From contig NW_024881278.1 of NCBI RefSeq assembly GCF_018691265.1, forward strand, positions 6,329,501 through 6,393,500: a DNA stretch of 64,000 bases. The letters run 5' to 3'. The notes beneath the pieces were generated by a model. The model was given only the letters and a program-made list of their open reading frames with translations, did not search any database and was not told the DNA's origin. This DNA comes from Tyto alba. Lineage: Eukaryota; Chordata; Aves; Strigiformes; Tytonidae. Of the stretch, positions 50,601-64,000 are shown piece by piece; position 1 is the first letter of the stretch, and every line of letters starts with the position of its first letter. The position numbers and the translations under genes are program-made.

Positions 50601-53224
50601 AGCTAAGAGCTTTTCTACTGATTTCTGAACACACAAGTTTAAACTGGATCATATAGAAGATTGCTAAGTATTTTTCTGGACTTCTAAACTACGGAAGTAG
50701 TTTATTTGCTTGGTACTGCTGTTCACCTGTTTTAGGATTCACTCCTATAAGGACTGCTTTATTTGACTGCTTTATTATTATTACCTTCTAGGATCAACTG
50801 TCTTACTAGAAGATTCCTAACACTGATTTAAGAATGAACTTAATATAAAAACCTGAAAAGAAATTTTATCGTAGAATTTAGTGCTTCAATGCAATGCATG
50901 GAGCTGTTGTCACATGCCAGTTAATTGTAACCGTTAAATATTCTCTCTTTATTCTGCATATTTACCTGCAAGAAACTTCTGCAGATACAGATATCAAAGA
51001 TCTCATATCAGCTGCAGAGATTTGTTAAGGTTTTAATTTTAAATATGCATTGCAAAATAATAGGTGTATTGCAATGATAAGAAAGGTCCAACATTTAGTT
51101 TACATAATGCATTTAATAAAATATTTGGAAGTAACTAGTAATTGATATTTTTTTTAACATACTGCTTTTCTGCTAATTGTCAGCAACGATCCCTGTCACT
51201 TACTACTAAGAAGTAGGTCGATTAATTTTTAGCACATATGAAAACTGCAGGTTAGTACTGGGAGCATATAAGGGAAATTTTATGTTGTTATGGTGAGCAA
51301 ATACATTTCCTTGTAGGCCTGTTAAATGTAAACAGTATTGGAGTGTAGTTTACATACCTTATTCCACATAGATGTTTTTATAGCCTGCTGTGATTTTTTA
51401 AAATTTTACCTACCATAATATTATTTATCAAGATCCTTTTAATTAATTAGAATTATGAACTTTTTTCTTTCAACCAGTCTTGCTTTTGCCTTGCACATCT
51501 GTTGCTTTAAATTTTCTGAGATTCAGGTTCTGTATGGAGAAGCCATATTTCCAGGTCTTTCCTCTGTTTTGTGTTATTTGGGCTGGCTTTGTCCAGCATG
51601 GTTAAGGATGTCAGAAACAATATGTACTCAGTCCATTAGTTTGGCAACTGCACAGAAGGCCACCATTTGAGAGCTGGTCTGTGCCAGGGTCAGTGGAGTT
51701 CAGGTGTGCTGCAGAGACAGTGTATTCCCGTAGAATGGGGAGATAAGATTTATGATGACCTGTTCCATGGCCTGGTGAAAGTAATAGAAAGCTCCTGCTG
51801 CATACCTGCACTCTGTAGGCTGATGTATGCAGTGGGAGTAGCGCCATCCTCAAAAGAGACTACTGTTTACCTGCTCTTCACCTAAAGCATTTCCAGCATC
51901 TAGATGTTTCAGGGAAATGGGGCAAAAGGTGTTTCTCGGAGAAGGTAAAAAAATTAGCTTTCAGAGGCTACAGAAGAGCTTCAAATTCCAGAGGGAATTT
52001 AGATGCTAGGAAGCAAGGATATCCCAAAGTGGATAAAGCTGTGTGCTAAATTCCGCTGTCTCCCTCAGCTCTCATATCAGCACAATTAAAAGTATGTAGG
52101 CATGTTAAGATTTTATATCAATGTGGTGCTTATGAAAATGAGAGATTAACAACAGCGCAACATGGTGACCCCTCAAATCAACATCATGTTTGAAGAGCTA
52201 TTTATTATTGTGCCATGTGTGGCTTCTCTAAAAATGTTAATAAGCTGAAGATGGGTGAAAATGCTGCAAAACAAAAACCTGACAGTGAGTGGATTGCAAG
52301 AGGCCACAAATAAACGCAAGCTTTACTGTGGCAATTACCTTGATTTCCTCTGGAAAAACGGTACGTGTGCAAAACAATCAGCTTTCCAAACAACCTTCTT
52401 ACACATGTCAAAGAAAACTGCCTTTCAGGTAATGTTTTGGGTACTCTGCTTGAACTGTCAGTACAAGTTTGTAATTGAGAACTTAAGCCTCTGGTTTACT
52501 TGTATAAACTTATTTATGTTTTAAATTTGTCCAATGCTTAACATAATTTCAGGTTACTGTGAAAAACTGAATGTGCTCTTATTGATTCAGGTTAATTAAT
52601 ACTGAAAAAGTGTGCATATGAAGACAAATCTTTTGAGTCTCTGTTGCACAAGAGAAATTTAAGATCTTAAGACCTAGACTCTTTCTCCTGCTAACCTGCA
52701 GGCTGTCGCTGCCTTGATCAAGCACCAGAGAGGGCGCATATACTAACCAGTGCAAAATACTGACTGGTAAGAGATAGCCTACAATTTTGGCTTTTGCAGT
52801 CTGAAATGCAGAGTGTTATTTAAAGTCTCACACACAGCTCTGCAGCAAACTTCTGTCCCTTTGTAATGCTCATAAGATCCCATTATATGGTTATGCCTGC
52901 ACAAAAAAATTGCACATTATGTGGAAGTTCAGTGTGGTTGGGATGCGTGTCCAAATGGGGACTCATTAGGCAACCAGAGTTAATTTAATTTATAACTGCA
53001 GGTAGGGTTTAGCCTTTATGTTTTATTCTTGGAAATTCTAGTTACTCTAACCCCTATGTCTTAGTCAGATACTTAATCAAAAGTAGTCTTATATCCAGCC
53101 ACAGACTACATGTAGCATGCCAGAAGCACCGTCCTATGGTTGGTACTGTCAAATACGTTCAGACATTTGGAAAAGAGCATTCAGGAGGGTGGTAAACTTT
53201 CTGGATAGCAAAGAATTATTTAGG
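41671..53224. other. No gene recognised; upstream flank of the putative promoter
   Basis: Mostly unique AT-rich sequence, with a GC-richer patch at about 47040-47230. No exon with paired splice signals, RNA gene or clear transposon was seen. Confidence 0.5.
43363..43385. repeat. Poly-T tract (T23)
   Basis: Uninterrupted T23 in the promoter's upstream flank. Confidence 0.9.
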
Positions 53225-54245
53225 TTAGTCAGCACTACAGAACACTGCAAAGATGTTCAATGAGACCTAATAAGCCTGCACAATGGCAGCCAAATTCAGC
53301 ATTGACAAATATGAAAATACATATTGGAAGGAACAGATTGAATTGCTCATGCACATTGCTGGGTTCTAAATTAACTGTAACTACTTGGGAAAAAGACCTG
53401 GGGGTCACTGCGGGCAGCTCAATTAAACATCTGATCAATGAGCAGTGGAGGTTAAAAAAGCAAACAAAATGTGAGTATGTATAAAGAATGGGATGGAAAA
53501 CAATGAAAATATTGTAATTGTGCAATTATACACATTGTTGGCACACTTTCTCTGAATACAGTATTCATTTCTGGTCATGCCGTCTTAAAATACATAGTGG
53601 AAATAGAAGGAGCCCAAAGTTAGGCAACAGAAAGGAACAGAAACAAGAAGAAACTTCCATATTAAAAGAGATTTGAAAGATGAGAACTGTTCAGTTGGAA
53701 GAGGAAATTAATAAGTGGGGACATGATAGAGAGATATAAAATAATTAATGGTATGGAGAAGGTCAATTGGGTGCTCCTATTTACTCTTCCCCATAATGTA
53801 AGAACAAAGTGACATCCATTAAATTGAAAAGAAACAAATTTAAAACTGATAAAAAGAAATACTTTTTTACACAATGCATAATTAGCCTGTTGAACTCACT
53901 GCAACAAGCTATCATTATGCCCAAGAGCTTAGTAGGATTCAAAAAGGATTATACACTTATTTGGATAATGAGAGCGCCCAGGGATACCTTAGATAGGATA
54001 AAAATGGTTGGGGGTGGAGATGTATGAACCCTCATGCTTCAGGGCATAAACCAATCATTAGCTGTCTGGGATTAGGAAGAAACTTCCCCTACGAGCAAAT
54101 TATTCAATAATTGTCCATTATGGGTTTTCTTGCAAATTCCACTGAAGCATCTGGTCCTGGCCATTTACTGTAGAGGCAGGGCATTGGACTGCTGATGTGA
54201 TCCAATATGGTATCTCCTATTTACATTTCCCAAATTGTCATATGC
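53225..54245 (+). mobile_element. CR1/L3-type LINE relic, 3' end of the reverse transcriptase plus 3' UTR
   Basis: A plus-strand frame at 53270-53430 contains MKIHIGRNR, LLGSKLT and EKDLGVTAGSS, matching the C-terminal part of CR1-clade reverse transcriptases. After several frame breaks, 53809-53960 reads IKLKRNKFKTDKKKYFFTQ followed by LLNSLQQ and FKKDY, the usual last block. The non-coding tail (54030-54245) has the known L3/CR1 landmarks in order: CTCATGCTTCAGGGCATAA, AGGAAGAAACTTCCCCT, TTTCTTGCA, TGAAGCATCTGG and GATCCAATATGGT, ending TCTCCTAT. The copy is 5'-truncated, ancient and inactive. It is the best-supported transposon in the window. Confidence 0.85.
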
Positions 54246-57200
54246 ATTTGCCGTGAGTTTAGGAAAGCCACCTCTGTACCAAAAGGGATAGTTCTGTCTG
54301 TTCTGTGACCTCCTTGCTCCATGGCAATTACTGAATATTTATTTATGTATTTATTTGTGATACAGACAGGACAGGATAAAGTTCTGTCTTTCAGAGAGGA
54401 CAGATGTTTCATTTTAAATGCATGCATTGCTTGCACTGAACTGTCTAATGCTAGCGTGTGATGGTGTTTTATCTTTCAAAGTTTTGTAAAGACTTTAGTG
54501 AGATTCACTCATAGTCAAAAGACCATGTGAATCTACTGAAGTATTATTAAATCTATTTTGGTTTTTATTTTGTTCCTTTTGATAATTCACTTGGTAGATT
54601 TTTCTCCTTTTCCCACTTTCTACACAAGTGGGAAATATATCGTGATACAAAGTCTTAAGGAAACAGTATTCCAGTCTTCTATTTTGCTAGTCCTGTAGCA
54701 ATCTAGGTTAGATTCTGCAATAAAGGGACATCAATTTACCTATCCTGGAAAAACAGTGAGATATTCTAGGTTACTTTCATGAGGGTGTTTTGACCATAGC
54801 AAAGTCAAGTAAAACCAGACAATTTTTCCTACTGTGTAATATATTAAAAATTAGATGCCATTGCGATGCTTTTGCATTTATTTTCATTTTATGTTTTGTT
54901 CTCTGCCATCCATTTACCCTGTTTTTAATTCATTCACTGCATCTTATGACCGAGTTTTTATTACTATCTAGTTTTACTATTTTACTATCTGGGTTTTTTT
55001 ACTATTACTTTTTTTCTTAGTACTACCATCTACTATTTCACTATTACTATATAGTTTTACTATTACTGTTATTTACTATCAAGTTTTACTATACCATTTT
55101 ACTACATGAAATTCTGCAACAAAGAGAGTGTCAGATGAAACTATAATTTCTCCTTTAAACCAATCAGAAGAGCATGTATATACATAATGCAGAACTGGCA
55201 CAATTATTCTAGAATATCCCTTTCAGGCATTTGTGATAGACCAACCAACCTCTGTGCATGGAACTCTGTTCTACACACTTGTTTACCTATGGATAGTGCT
55301 GATAAGATCCAGTAGGGTCAAATAATTGCCAAATGCAACCTAAAGTACCATTGTTTAGTATATTTAATTGTCAGGACACGTGACTTCATTACTAGTTCTT
55401 ACAGTACTGTGACCTGACAATGCTGAAAGCAAAAGATTAACAGTGCTTCAAAGACAAACTGTTTGTGGAGAAAGGAGTCAACAGTGCAGAAAATAAAACA
55501 AGGTAGATTAATTTGAGGGAGTAGATTCTTAAACTCAATGGAAAAACAACTTTAAAACATGTAATTGTTTCTTTATGCTGCATAAAAATCATCCTTAAAC
55601 CACACAATTATAATACTGTTTTCCACACAAGAACTATGTAAATGTATTTAAATCCAGTTTATGGAAAACAGACACGATGACTACTTGTAATGGTGGAATA
55701 GCTTTTATGTTGTAAAACCAACAGAATGTTTAAAAGTTTTCTAAGCTTGCTTAGAGTTTTGAAAATTTGGGATAAGGTTTTCATACAAAAAAAAAATTGT
55801 TTTCCTCACATGTAACTTCTTAGTCTGCAGTATGTGTGTGCGTATTTTAATGATACGCTTTCCTTCAATAATAATAGCAACCAATCCCATTTTGAAACTT
55901 TAGGAGCCCTTAGGAGATATATCCAGTGTTTATCAATCTACAAGTAGCAGATGCAATTTCAGATGGAATATAATGGAGAAAATGAATGATGAAGCTAAAT
56001 GCAAGGATCAGCACTTTGAGAAAGCCTCATGAATAATGACAACCAAGTTGGAAGCACAATTCTAGAAAACTATATTCAGGGAGACCAGCTGGACTGAGTT
56101 AACAAGTAGTTTACAAGATTAATACTAGAAACTTTGTAAGTCTTTAGTTTGAATTCAACCCAAGTTAGCAGTGACCAAAAGGAGTTACTATATAACAACT
56201 TTGTCAGTGGCCTAGATGAAGAGAGTTTTCTGGTTTTGGTCCAATTCCTATCACCCAAGTGTTCACACCACAGAATTTACCATTCTGAGTGATACTGGTT
56301 AGCATCCTTGTTGGCAAGTCTCAGATAGCTACGGATTGACTGGGCACGGAGAATGAACAATGCTGTCAGCCCCATCTGGGGTTCCTCTGGGTCATGCTGG
56401 AGGCTGTGCAGAAGTGAACATAGCTGCTGCCTATGCTCTATCAATTTACAGATAAATGGAGGTCATCAGCCTCGAGGGATGCCAATCAGTGCCTTTCTTG
56501 AGTGTAGATTTCACATTTACAGCTGTGTTTTCTGGCTCCTAAAAGCCCTAAACTACTGCAATATTTCAAGTATTCATATGAGCAAAATATTGCAGAGAGT
56601 AATACAGCCTATATGAAATAAGTAAACATTTCTTACATGTTTCTTTGAAAAGGGCTTCATAACCACCGTTGAATGCCTTTTGCTGAAATTGCTGAAGCAT
56701 TGGCCAATATGGTCCTCGGAGGGGTTTCTGTTGTAAAAGTCTTAGGTCTCTGCCTGTGATGGGGCACAAACGATGCTGGTAGTGAGCTGCTTTTACAGCA
56801 AGGGTGCATTAAGTGGATGTCATTTCAGTGTAGTTTCAGAACAGTGTTTTTAACACTTCTACTCAGGAGTTCATCCTTCATATGAGTCCTCACATAAGTT
56901 CAGGCCCTGCTTTAACGCATACTGGTGCCAGCCTAAGCTACTGATTTTGTTGGCATTGGCATTGGCTAAGATTTTTCTTGAAGGACACTCCGCCCCCAAA
57001 TCACCACTCATGCAGCCCTGAGAGCTCTCTTGTGACAGCTGAGAATCAGGGCCATTGTCTGGTGGTGTTTTTTAGATTCCTTCCCAATAGCTTTTGTATC
57101 AAATGAAAATGTACAATTAAATGTATTAAAATACAGAAAGAGAATCACATATAAGGGACCTGAAAATGCACCCTACAAGACTATATTAAAAAAGTAGTCA

Positions 57201-60200
57201 CCTAAAGACTCATTGCTACACCATATTTTCTTCGTTATTTCTGCCTCATTGTATGTGAAACTATATTAGTATAATGAAGTGAGAAATAGTAGGATATTGG
57301 ATATTATATTTCCTGCCTAGCAGTTTTAGAGAATTTAGCTCAAGGCAAGAGAAAATGCAGCCTTTCTGCCCTGAAGAATAAACAAAAACCTGTTACAGAA
57401 ATAAAAGTGTCAGTAAGAAATCAGGTGGTCTCTCCACGTGCATCAGTGCATTTCTTCACATAGCTTTATAGAGAACTGCTTAGGGTTTAGTTTGGTTTGG
57501 TTTGCTTCAGAAACACTCATGCTTCTTACACCAGGATATGTCCTTCTGTGTATCTTTCCTCTTCATACATAATGGAGACATTTGGGATGTTGAATAATCA
57601 AGCTGCCATTTATCAAACTTGAATGTCAGAGGAGTCGGGGCACTATAAAGCTTCCTGCTTCAGGTCCTCAAGATTTCAGGTCTTCTAGATCCCAGTTAAG
57701 AAAAAAATTATGTCTTTTCCTCTCTTTTCGTCCCCCATGCTTTATTTTTCTTATTCTGTATGTAAGATATCTGATGTTTCAAAAATTGCTGTTTCTCTTT
57801 CTCTTCTCTCTTCCTCCATGCAAATAGTAAATTCTTCAGAGTCTTGTCTGTCAGCTATTTTGCTTCATTAAGTAGACAAAGAAAGCTTATGCTATCAGGA
57901 AGAGGAGAATCCCAAAGCCACAGATACCACCGTTTGCATTTGGCAGTAGAAAGATACACGTATCCAACCTTAAACTCATGACCATCTTACGGTAACAAAA
58001 GTAGATGTCAGTTATAGAAATTTCTGGATTTCCTGATGAATGAAGTGTTCTAGTTTTACAGGAATGCAATAGCAGATTTATTTAAAAGGACTTTATGACT
58101 GTTAGAAAACAGACTTATTCAAGCATTTGAGGATCTACACAGAGCTGCTGATTTGTGATTTAGTAAAGAGGAAAATCTATTTATATGAAGTAAATGGAAC
58201 TCTTCAGAAAGATAGAACATACAGTATAACAGCATATCCATATGCTTATGTTACATCTATATGGCATGAGATACAGCATGACAGACACCATAGTAGCCAT
58301 TCACCTATGTCATAACCAAGAGGAACCAAATTGCTAAATTACTGATAACTGCACAATTCTAGAAAATTACTAACTAAGAAAAATTAAAGTTACAAAATAG
58401 CAGAGGAGCCAGTGTTGCTGTGATGGATCTTAGTGGACAGAAGTCCTGCTTCCACCACAGACACTTTGCATTCTTTTTACATAAGCTATTTTTAATGTAT
58501 GGTACTGGTATAAACTATGTACAGCAGACTTATTCACTTAATAGGTTCAGGTCAGAGAGTTATTGCATTTCAGCAGCTGGTGTTCAGAGATTTTGTAATT
58601 TATGAAGCTTATTAATTTACCAGGTATTTGTTTAAAATGTCACTTTTCCCTTTACCAGGCCTTAGCAATAAAACAAAACAGTCTTCTCAAAACAGTGGAC
58701 CTTCGCAGAACTTTCCACATTATTATGCAAAAAAACATAAAACGAGGCAAAATATCTAAAAATAAATTTGTCCAAAAAGTAGGGCTTAAAGGAAGAATAA
58801 TGCTATTGCCCTGAAAACAAAATAAAAAGAGAAACATGAGTGGAAGACTGGTGGAAAAAGAAAGCAAAAATTTTAAAAGACTGGATGACCTAATACATTG
58901 TGTAAACCAGCAAGAAGTAACATTAAGTACAATTGAGAGTGAAGCCCAATATACAGTTGCATTGCAATCTGCCTGCTTGATCTTTTGGAACGAGTTGTTT
59001 CTGGTCTTATGCAAAAAGAATTGTAAAGGGCTGATACCGAAATGCCCTTTGAGGGCAGTATGTCCTAAGGAGGCAGGAAGAGATAATGGTTTCATCAAGG
59101 ACTCTGCATCTCATGCACTGGCCTTAGAGACAAGTCTGCTGCACTCCTTAAGAAAGCGTCACTCCCATTAGCTTAGTAAACACAATGCTTTTCATTATAA
59201 GGATTCTCCCTTCCCTCTTTCACCCCTCAAAGCAAAGCAGCTCTCTGCTGTTCCAGAGGACAGGGCTGTTCCTCCCAGGAAGGATCTAATACCCCTACTG
59301 TAGCCTTGTAAAGAGGCATGATGCTGATGAAACCTGAATGCTCTTTGTTCTAACCTTCCTTCATGTGAGACCATTCTAATATTCTTAAATGTGCATCGCT
59401 TCCAAAAGCTGATTGTGAGCTTTGTCAAATGCTCTTACTTTCTGCTAGATCTTGGGCTTGGGTAAGTCAAGGCGGTATACCTATAAAATCTAGCCCTTTA
59501 ATTTGAAAGCTCCCAGTTACAAAGAAGCATACGGTACTCAGAAGTCAGTAAGGCAGGTAGCCCGTATCAGAGGTTGCAGTGAGGCGATTTTATTCCACTT
59601 CCATGTGAAGGTATCATACTTCCAGTGTAACCTGCAAAGAGATGTCCCTCCAGCTGCAATGTTGAAGAGCTGCTCTACGAGATCAAGTGCAATCCTTTTG
59701 GTACAACCACATATACCAGAAACCAGAAAACTTCACTTTCCTACTGCCAGATACATGCTCCCCTTTATTCTAATTCAGACGGCTACAGCAAGACAGGAGG
59801 GCTGACAAGAGCTCCCATTGCATGGAATTGAGAACTGCAATCACTGGCACAACTTAGGGAAACTTAAGATCAAAAAGGGGCTGTTCTTGCAGCTGGAAAC
59901 CTCAAAGAATTAGGAGTGCTTCTGTAATGTTGCTTTTTCCCTGCCATTTCTTCTACTGAAGTAATACCAAGATACCCTCATCCAAAGACTTCCCACATAC
60001 TGCTGCTTGAGGACATGTTTGTGCTATTAGAGAAAATCGCCCCAATGAAGGCCAGGTTCCAGCCTTGCACGTCTAACTTCATTAATTCACATTAAAACAG
60101 TTGCATATCTTTCTTACCAGCTAGCATTTATTTTCATTTCACCCTGTTACAGTTTCCTCTGTATTACAGCAGAGCTAGCAGTTACTTCACTGTTTGGATC

Positions 60201-61794
60201 TGTCACTTGCAGTTCCTTTGTGAATTTACAACATATGTTGTACCAAAATCACTTTGTTTTACCTTATAGCCCAAACTAAATCACTTCTAGCGAAATTTCC
60301 CAGTACAGATACCAGTCTACTCTATTTTTTATTTCTGTCCAAAGGAGGATACTACTTCACCAGTTGTCACTAAGCTCCATGCTTTGCATATATCTCAGAA
60401 AGCAAACTTATCCTAGGGGTCACATGATCAGTTTTGCTGGAGAAAGCAATTTAGCCTTCAGCTAAGGCTTTCTCTTCTGTCAAGAGCTCTACTGTGAACT
60501 GTGTTTTCTTTCTGCTAACTTTTCAAATTGTTTTATATGACATTTCTGTATTTGCCTCCTAACACAATAATTCTATCTTTGTTTCAGGGATAGGGGCCAT
60601 AATATATTCTCATGTTTGCCACAGAGCAAGCACAGATTCATCTGAGATATGACAACCAGCATGCTTTCTTATCTACAAAGAGGGTCATCTGTTGTGCTTA
60701 AGAATATGGTGCAAATGATTGCACCAGTATATTGCTAATGCTTAAATCTACATTTCTATGTAAAATTAATTTTCTCTTTTGTCTGTAGTTGCAACTTGGA
60801 ACGCTTTCCTTATATGCACTATAAAATGTTAATAGCAAAATTTAGTGTGACTTTATGACTGTGGTGTCATTTTTCTCAGCTTGATCAGCTCTTTCAAATG
60901 GCATCATTATGATCAAAGTTGTTTACAGTAATAAAGCAAGAATAGTTCCAATAAAATAGTAGGTGCCTTTACAGTTAAAGAGTAGATGGCATTTAAGAAT
61001 GCAGCAGCTACTCATTCTGTGGGTGCAGAATCATAGAAGTCCACAATATAATAGACTTAATGCATGTAATTACAAGATTGCCCCCCTCAGGATTTGAGGG
61101 CATTGAAAGAGACAACAGGAAATACATTATGAATCTGAAAGGGGGAATAGTAGCAAAATTGCATATATTGACAATGTAAGGAGAAACAACTATGCACTGA
61201 AGCTTTGAAGTCTCCAAAACTGTGGATTATTCTAATGCAATGTAATTCTTCACTAGTAATTTGTCACTTCTTATTGACTTATGAGAATAAAACAGTGACA
61301 CTTTAAATTAAGGTACATTTATAAATATTTTACTAATGTTATGTGATTAATAGAAATTACTTTAAAACTAAATTACTGTAGATATGCTTTAACATGTGGG
61401 AACACATATGGTTGATGTTTCAAGAGATGTTTAATAAATGATGTTCTAACTACCAGCTATAAACATTAATACCATGGGACATATGAAATCATTTATAAAC
61501 CATGGGTCTCTATAAAATCTTTAAAGAAACTTCGGAGCAGTAAGCAAATAATCAGTGATGGTGATTTACACCTACTTTACCCCATGTAAAGCATAAAGCT
61601 GAAGCCTTGGAAAGCAGGACTCAAGGGATGTAACATGAACGAGATCCCACGGGATCAATCACTAACTGGAAATATCATGGTTGCAGTAATACGTTAGGTG
61701 AAATTCCAGATCAACAGTTGCAGTGAATAAGATACTAAAGAAAGTAACGAAAATTTGTTCTGTGGAGGGAAGAAAAAAGATTGAAGATTCTGTA
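54246..61794. other. No gene recognised
   Basis: Unique sequence with the decayed satellite at 54955. At 58602-59171 frames are open on both strands (70 and 111 codons plus, 148 codons minus). None is recognisable and the overlap argues for chance. Confidence 0.5.
54955..55105. repeat. Degenerate TTTACTAT-type satellite
   Basis: TTTTACTAT, TTTACTATC, ACTATTACT and related units recur about a dozen times over 150 bases with irregular spacing. An old, decayed simple repeat. Confidence 0.75.
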
Positions 61795-62070
61795 GTGAAA
61801 CACTGCTCGGTACTCCAGAAGACGTGGGATTAACGCTCACCTCTGCCACATACGACTTTTGTGACCTCAGGTGAATTACCTAGACCACGATGGTAGAAAA
61901 TGTGTGACACCATCCCTATTCACAGCAGTTTTAAGCACTGACTTCAAACAGATTTAAGCATAGGCTTAAAAGATGAGCTAAAGCTATTTTTCTAAATCAA
62001 GACCTTCAACTCTAGGATTCAGTGTCCAGTCTGTAAAATGAGATTAATACTACTTTCTCTTCTGCCTCTT
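61795..62070 (+). mobile_element. MIR/CORE-SINE-like relic, interrupted
   Basis: Left part: CACTGCTCGGTACTCCAGAAGACGTGGG, then CTCTGCCACATAC, TTGTGACCTCAGGTGAATTAC, resembling the tRNA-derived head and core of MIR (ctctgccac..., tgtgacctTgggcaagtTac). Right part: TTCAGTGTCCAGTCTGTAAAATGAG, matching the MIR 'cagtttcc.catctgtaaaatg' block. About 110 bases unrelated to MIR lie between them (roughly 61890-62005). Confidence 0.6.
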
Positions 62071-64000
62071 TTGTTTACCCGTACAGTATGTCAAGGCCCT
62101 GTGTGTACCAAGAGTCTCTAAAACCTCTTTCCCCCACATCCAAAGTCAGCTTTGATATGCTGCAGCTGTGTAACCTTGTATCCAACTGCTGGGAAAAGTT
62201 AAGTTGTGAGAAAAAGCTGCAAGAAACCTCAGAGGAGGCCTCTGCCCCTTGGCTTGTAAACTGCAGTTAAGCTTTGACCATCTCACTTGGCCCTCCTTTA
62301 ATTTGAAAGCTGCATCAGGACAAGAATAATAAGTGATATTTGCTTGGTTAACAGTGATAACTGGCAAAGTTTGGATCAAGGTCAAGCAAGTGAAAACTCA
62401 CTTTGAAGGTTCATACCCCTTGGTAGTAATTTATTAGCAAAGGTTTTACCTGGGACAGTAACAAGTAAATCCCTGACTGATGATTGCTTTTCTACAATGA
62501 AATCTAGTAACAGTACTCACTCCATTTGAAGGCTGTACTTTAAGATTGCAGGTCCCTGACAGAGACCTGAGGATGTGATTGATTTACATGACACTGTTTT
62601 AACTGAGAACACCATAAAATAATTCAAAACCAGTTTGACATCGTGGAATACAACCTTATATTAAGAAATGTCAAGATTGTAGAGCACAGAAAGAGAAGCC
62701 CATGATATATTTTTTCAATGAATACCAGAAGTGGTAGGGATGCATACCTATAAAACTCCTGAACAATGTGTTGCAGCACATTGTATCCTTGGAAAGACCA
62801 ATCAAGTAGCACATTATATGGTACTTGTGAAATGTTGCAAGTCTTGGAATGAGGAACAGAAATTTGAAACAGCCATATAAATCTGAGTCACGCTGTTAGG
62901 GTTGAAGAATTTTCTTTTATCTGGATTACACTGCTGCTCTTATTTGATGTTGAAAGGTGTTTATAACTGTTAAACTGGGAATGAAAAATATAAGCCAAGA
63001 TAATGTGGTGCCACATTCACCCAGAAAGAAGGCTCATTGAGGAAATCGAAGTTATTTTTGACTCACGAGATAAGAGGAGGAGACCTGTGCCTGGGTAGGG
63101 GCAGGTTCCTCTGTTTTCCCAGGAAGAACAGCCTTTCAAAAATGATTGACTCATGTTTTCTGTTGGTAAACTACATCCTTATTACATAAGTGATTTTCTA
63201 AAATGTACAGGGCCACATTCTCCTCGTTTAATCTTACAGAAGTTTAATGACTTTCCCTGCCTTTTAAAGCAATTTTAATCACTAGAGACTCACGTCTACG
63301 GGGTACATAACACTGGTTATAGCACACAATGCCTGAACAAACATAGCATTATTTCTGCTTCATCCTTCCTATGCAAAGAGAGAATGAATTCAGTTCCAAT
63401 CCTTTAGATGCTCATTATCAGACAGATTTATACAAATGATTGTCTGTACACATGGTTGGCAGTCCCACTGAAATCAAGTGTTGCAATGCAGGAAGTTAAA
63501 TATATGCATAAAGCTTTGCAAGATTTGGGTCATAATAACAAATAGGCTCAGTCTCTATGCATCCACTACAGTGTTTTTTCATTTGCCCGCATCTCAAAGT
63601 GACAGTGCATTTATATAGAGAGCTGATTTTTTAGAAACTCTTTCCAGTATCATTTATTATACTTTAAATTATTAAGACTATAAATGATTTTAGTTAGTAT
63701 TATTTCTTGTCTGTCCTCCATTATTTTTTCCAGTTCGACCTGTCCAAAGCATGAGCATTGGATAACACCCACTTTAAAATCCAGGTAGTAAGAGAAATGG
63801 TTTTGGCCCTAGGATACCCTAGGGCCTCTGAAATGGCACCAGATGAGTATGTTCAGATACATAGTCCCAAGGTTGCAGAGAGTTACGGTCCCAACTATGC
63901 ATCTTCTTATGAAGGAGAATCTTATTCCTATCCAAAGTCTTACTGAAGTCAGTGAGGAAACTCATATTTAATTAAAAAAAAAAAAAAAAAAAAAGAAGAA
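62071..64000. other. No gene recognised
   Basis: Unique sequence up to the terminal poly-A tract. A short Tyr/Ser-rich open frame (ends at 63946) is judged to be chance. Confidence 0.5.
63974..63994. repeat. Poly-A tract (A21) at the window end
   Basis: A21 followed by GAAGAA. It could be a retroposon tail, but nothing recognisable precedes it. Confidence 0.85.

Noticed and set aside
52255..52435. Open frame ending at a good donor (TTTCAG|GTAATG)
   Set aside because: No convincing acceptor upstream and no recognisable protein; a lone donor-like hexamer is common by chance.
58602..59171. Open frames of 70 and 111 codons (plus) and 148 codons (minus) in the same stretch
   Set aside because: Both strands are open at once. 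There are no recognisable domains, paired splice signals or promoter; a chance stop-poor region is the simplest reading.
61015..61060. Possible avian CR1 3' octamer tail (AATCATAGAA)
   Set aside because: A single octamer-like match without repetition or the adjoining CR1 3' UTR sequence.
63758..63946. Tyr/Ser-rich short frame at the window end
   Set aside because: 62 codons without splice signals. Its last part resembles the CACTGAAGTCA-type ancient repeat rather than a protein exon.

Overview
This is non-coding-rich vertebrate DNA, most likely from a bird or another sauropsid. The background is AT-rich and has introns. There is one strong CpG island. The interspersed repeats are old CR1-type LINE and MIR/CORE-SINE relics, with no Alu, L1 or other mammal-type young repeats and very low repeat density. 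There are no operons, Shine-Dalgarno sites or long prokaryote-like ORFs, and no recognisable tRNA, rRNA or CRISPR array. The species call is an inference from this style, not from a recognised gene.

Layout. The landmark is a CpG island at about 40.45-41.24 kb with a smaller GC-rich block at 41.54-41.67 kb. On the minus strand it carries what looks like the first coding exon of a gene (41094-41228): an in-frame upstream stop, a good Kozak ATG, 45 open codons and a consensus GTAAGT splice donor. I do not recognise the protein. If this is right, the gene runs leftwards and 1-41 kb is mostly its first intron, while 41.3-64 kb is its upstream flank. A G-rich degenerate minisatellite (40222-40498) abuts the island. 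Long poly-T, poly-A and poly-G tracts lie just upstream of the inferred start.

The left 41 kb holds several stretches that look like regulatory DNA rather than genes. These are an ATTA/TAATTA-dense block (9.98-10.19 kb), a block with overlapping FOX-like and SOX-like motifs (10.5-10.75 kb) and, most striking, four diverged tandem units each centred on a TAATTA core, mostly the palindrome GTAATTAC (32.8-33.07 kb). A separate element of about 110 bp is present twice, plus a third fragment, within 1.7 kb (36.1-37.8 kb). Three short plus-strand segments (14343-14570, 22845-22977, 28612-28839) have exon-like edges or composition. The last would encode a C-terminal transmembrane segment. None could be identified and all are low confidence.

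The right 23 kb shows no gene. It holds one well-supported CR1-type LINE 3' end (53.2-54.2 kb), a MIR-like SINE (61.8-62.07 kb), a degenerate TTTACTAT-type satellite (54.95-55.1 kb) and simple repeats. A second CR1-type relic, from a different part of the reverse transcriptase, lies at 23.9-24.4 kb. Everything here was read by eye; no database comparison was possible.
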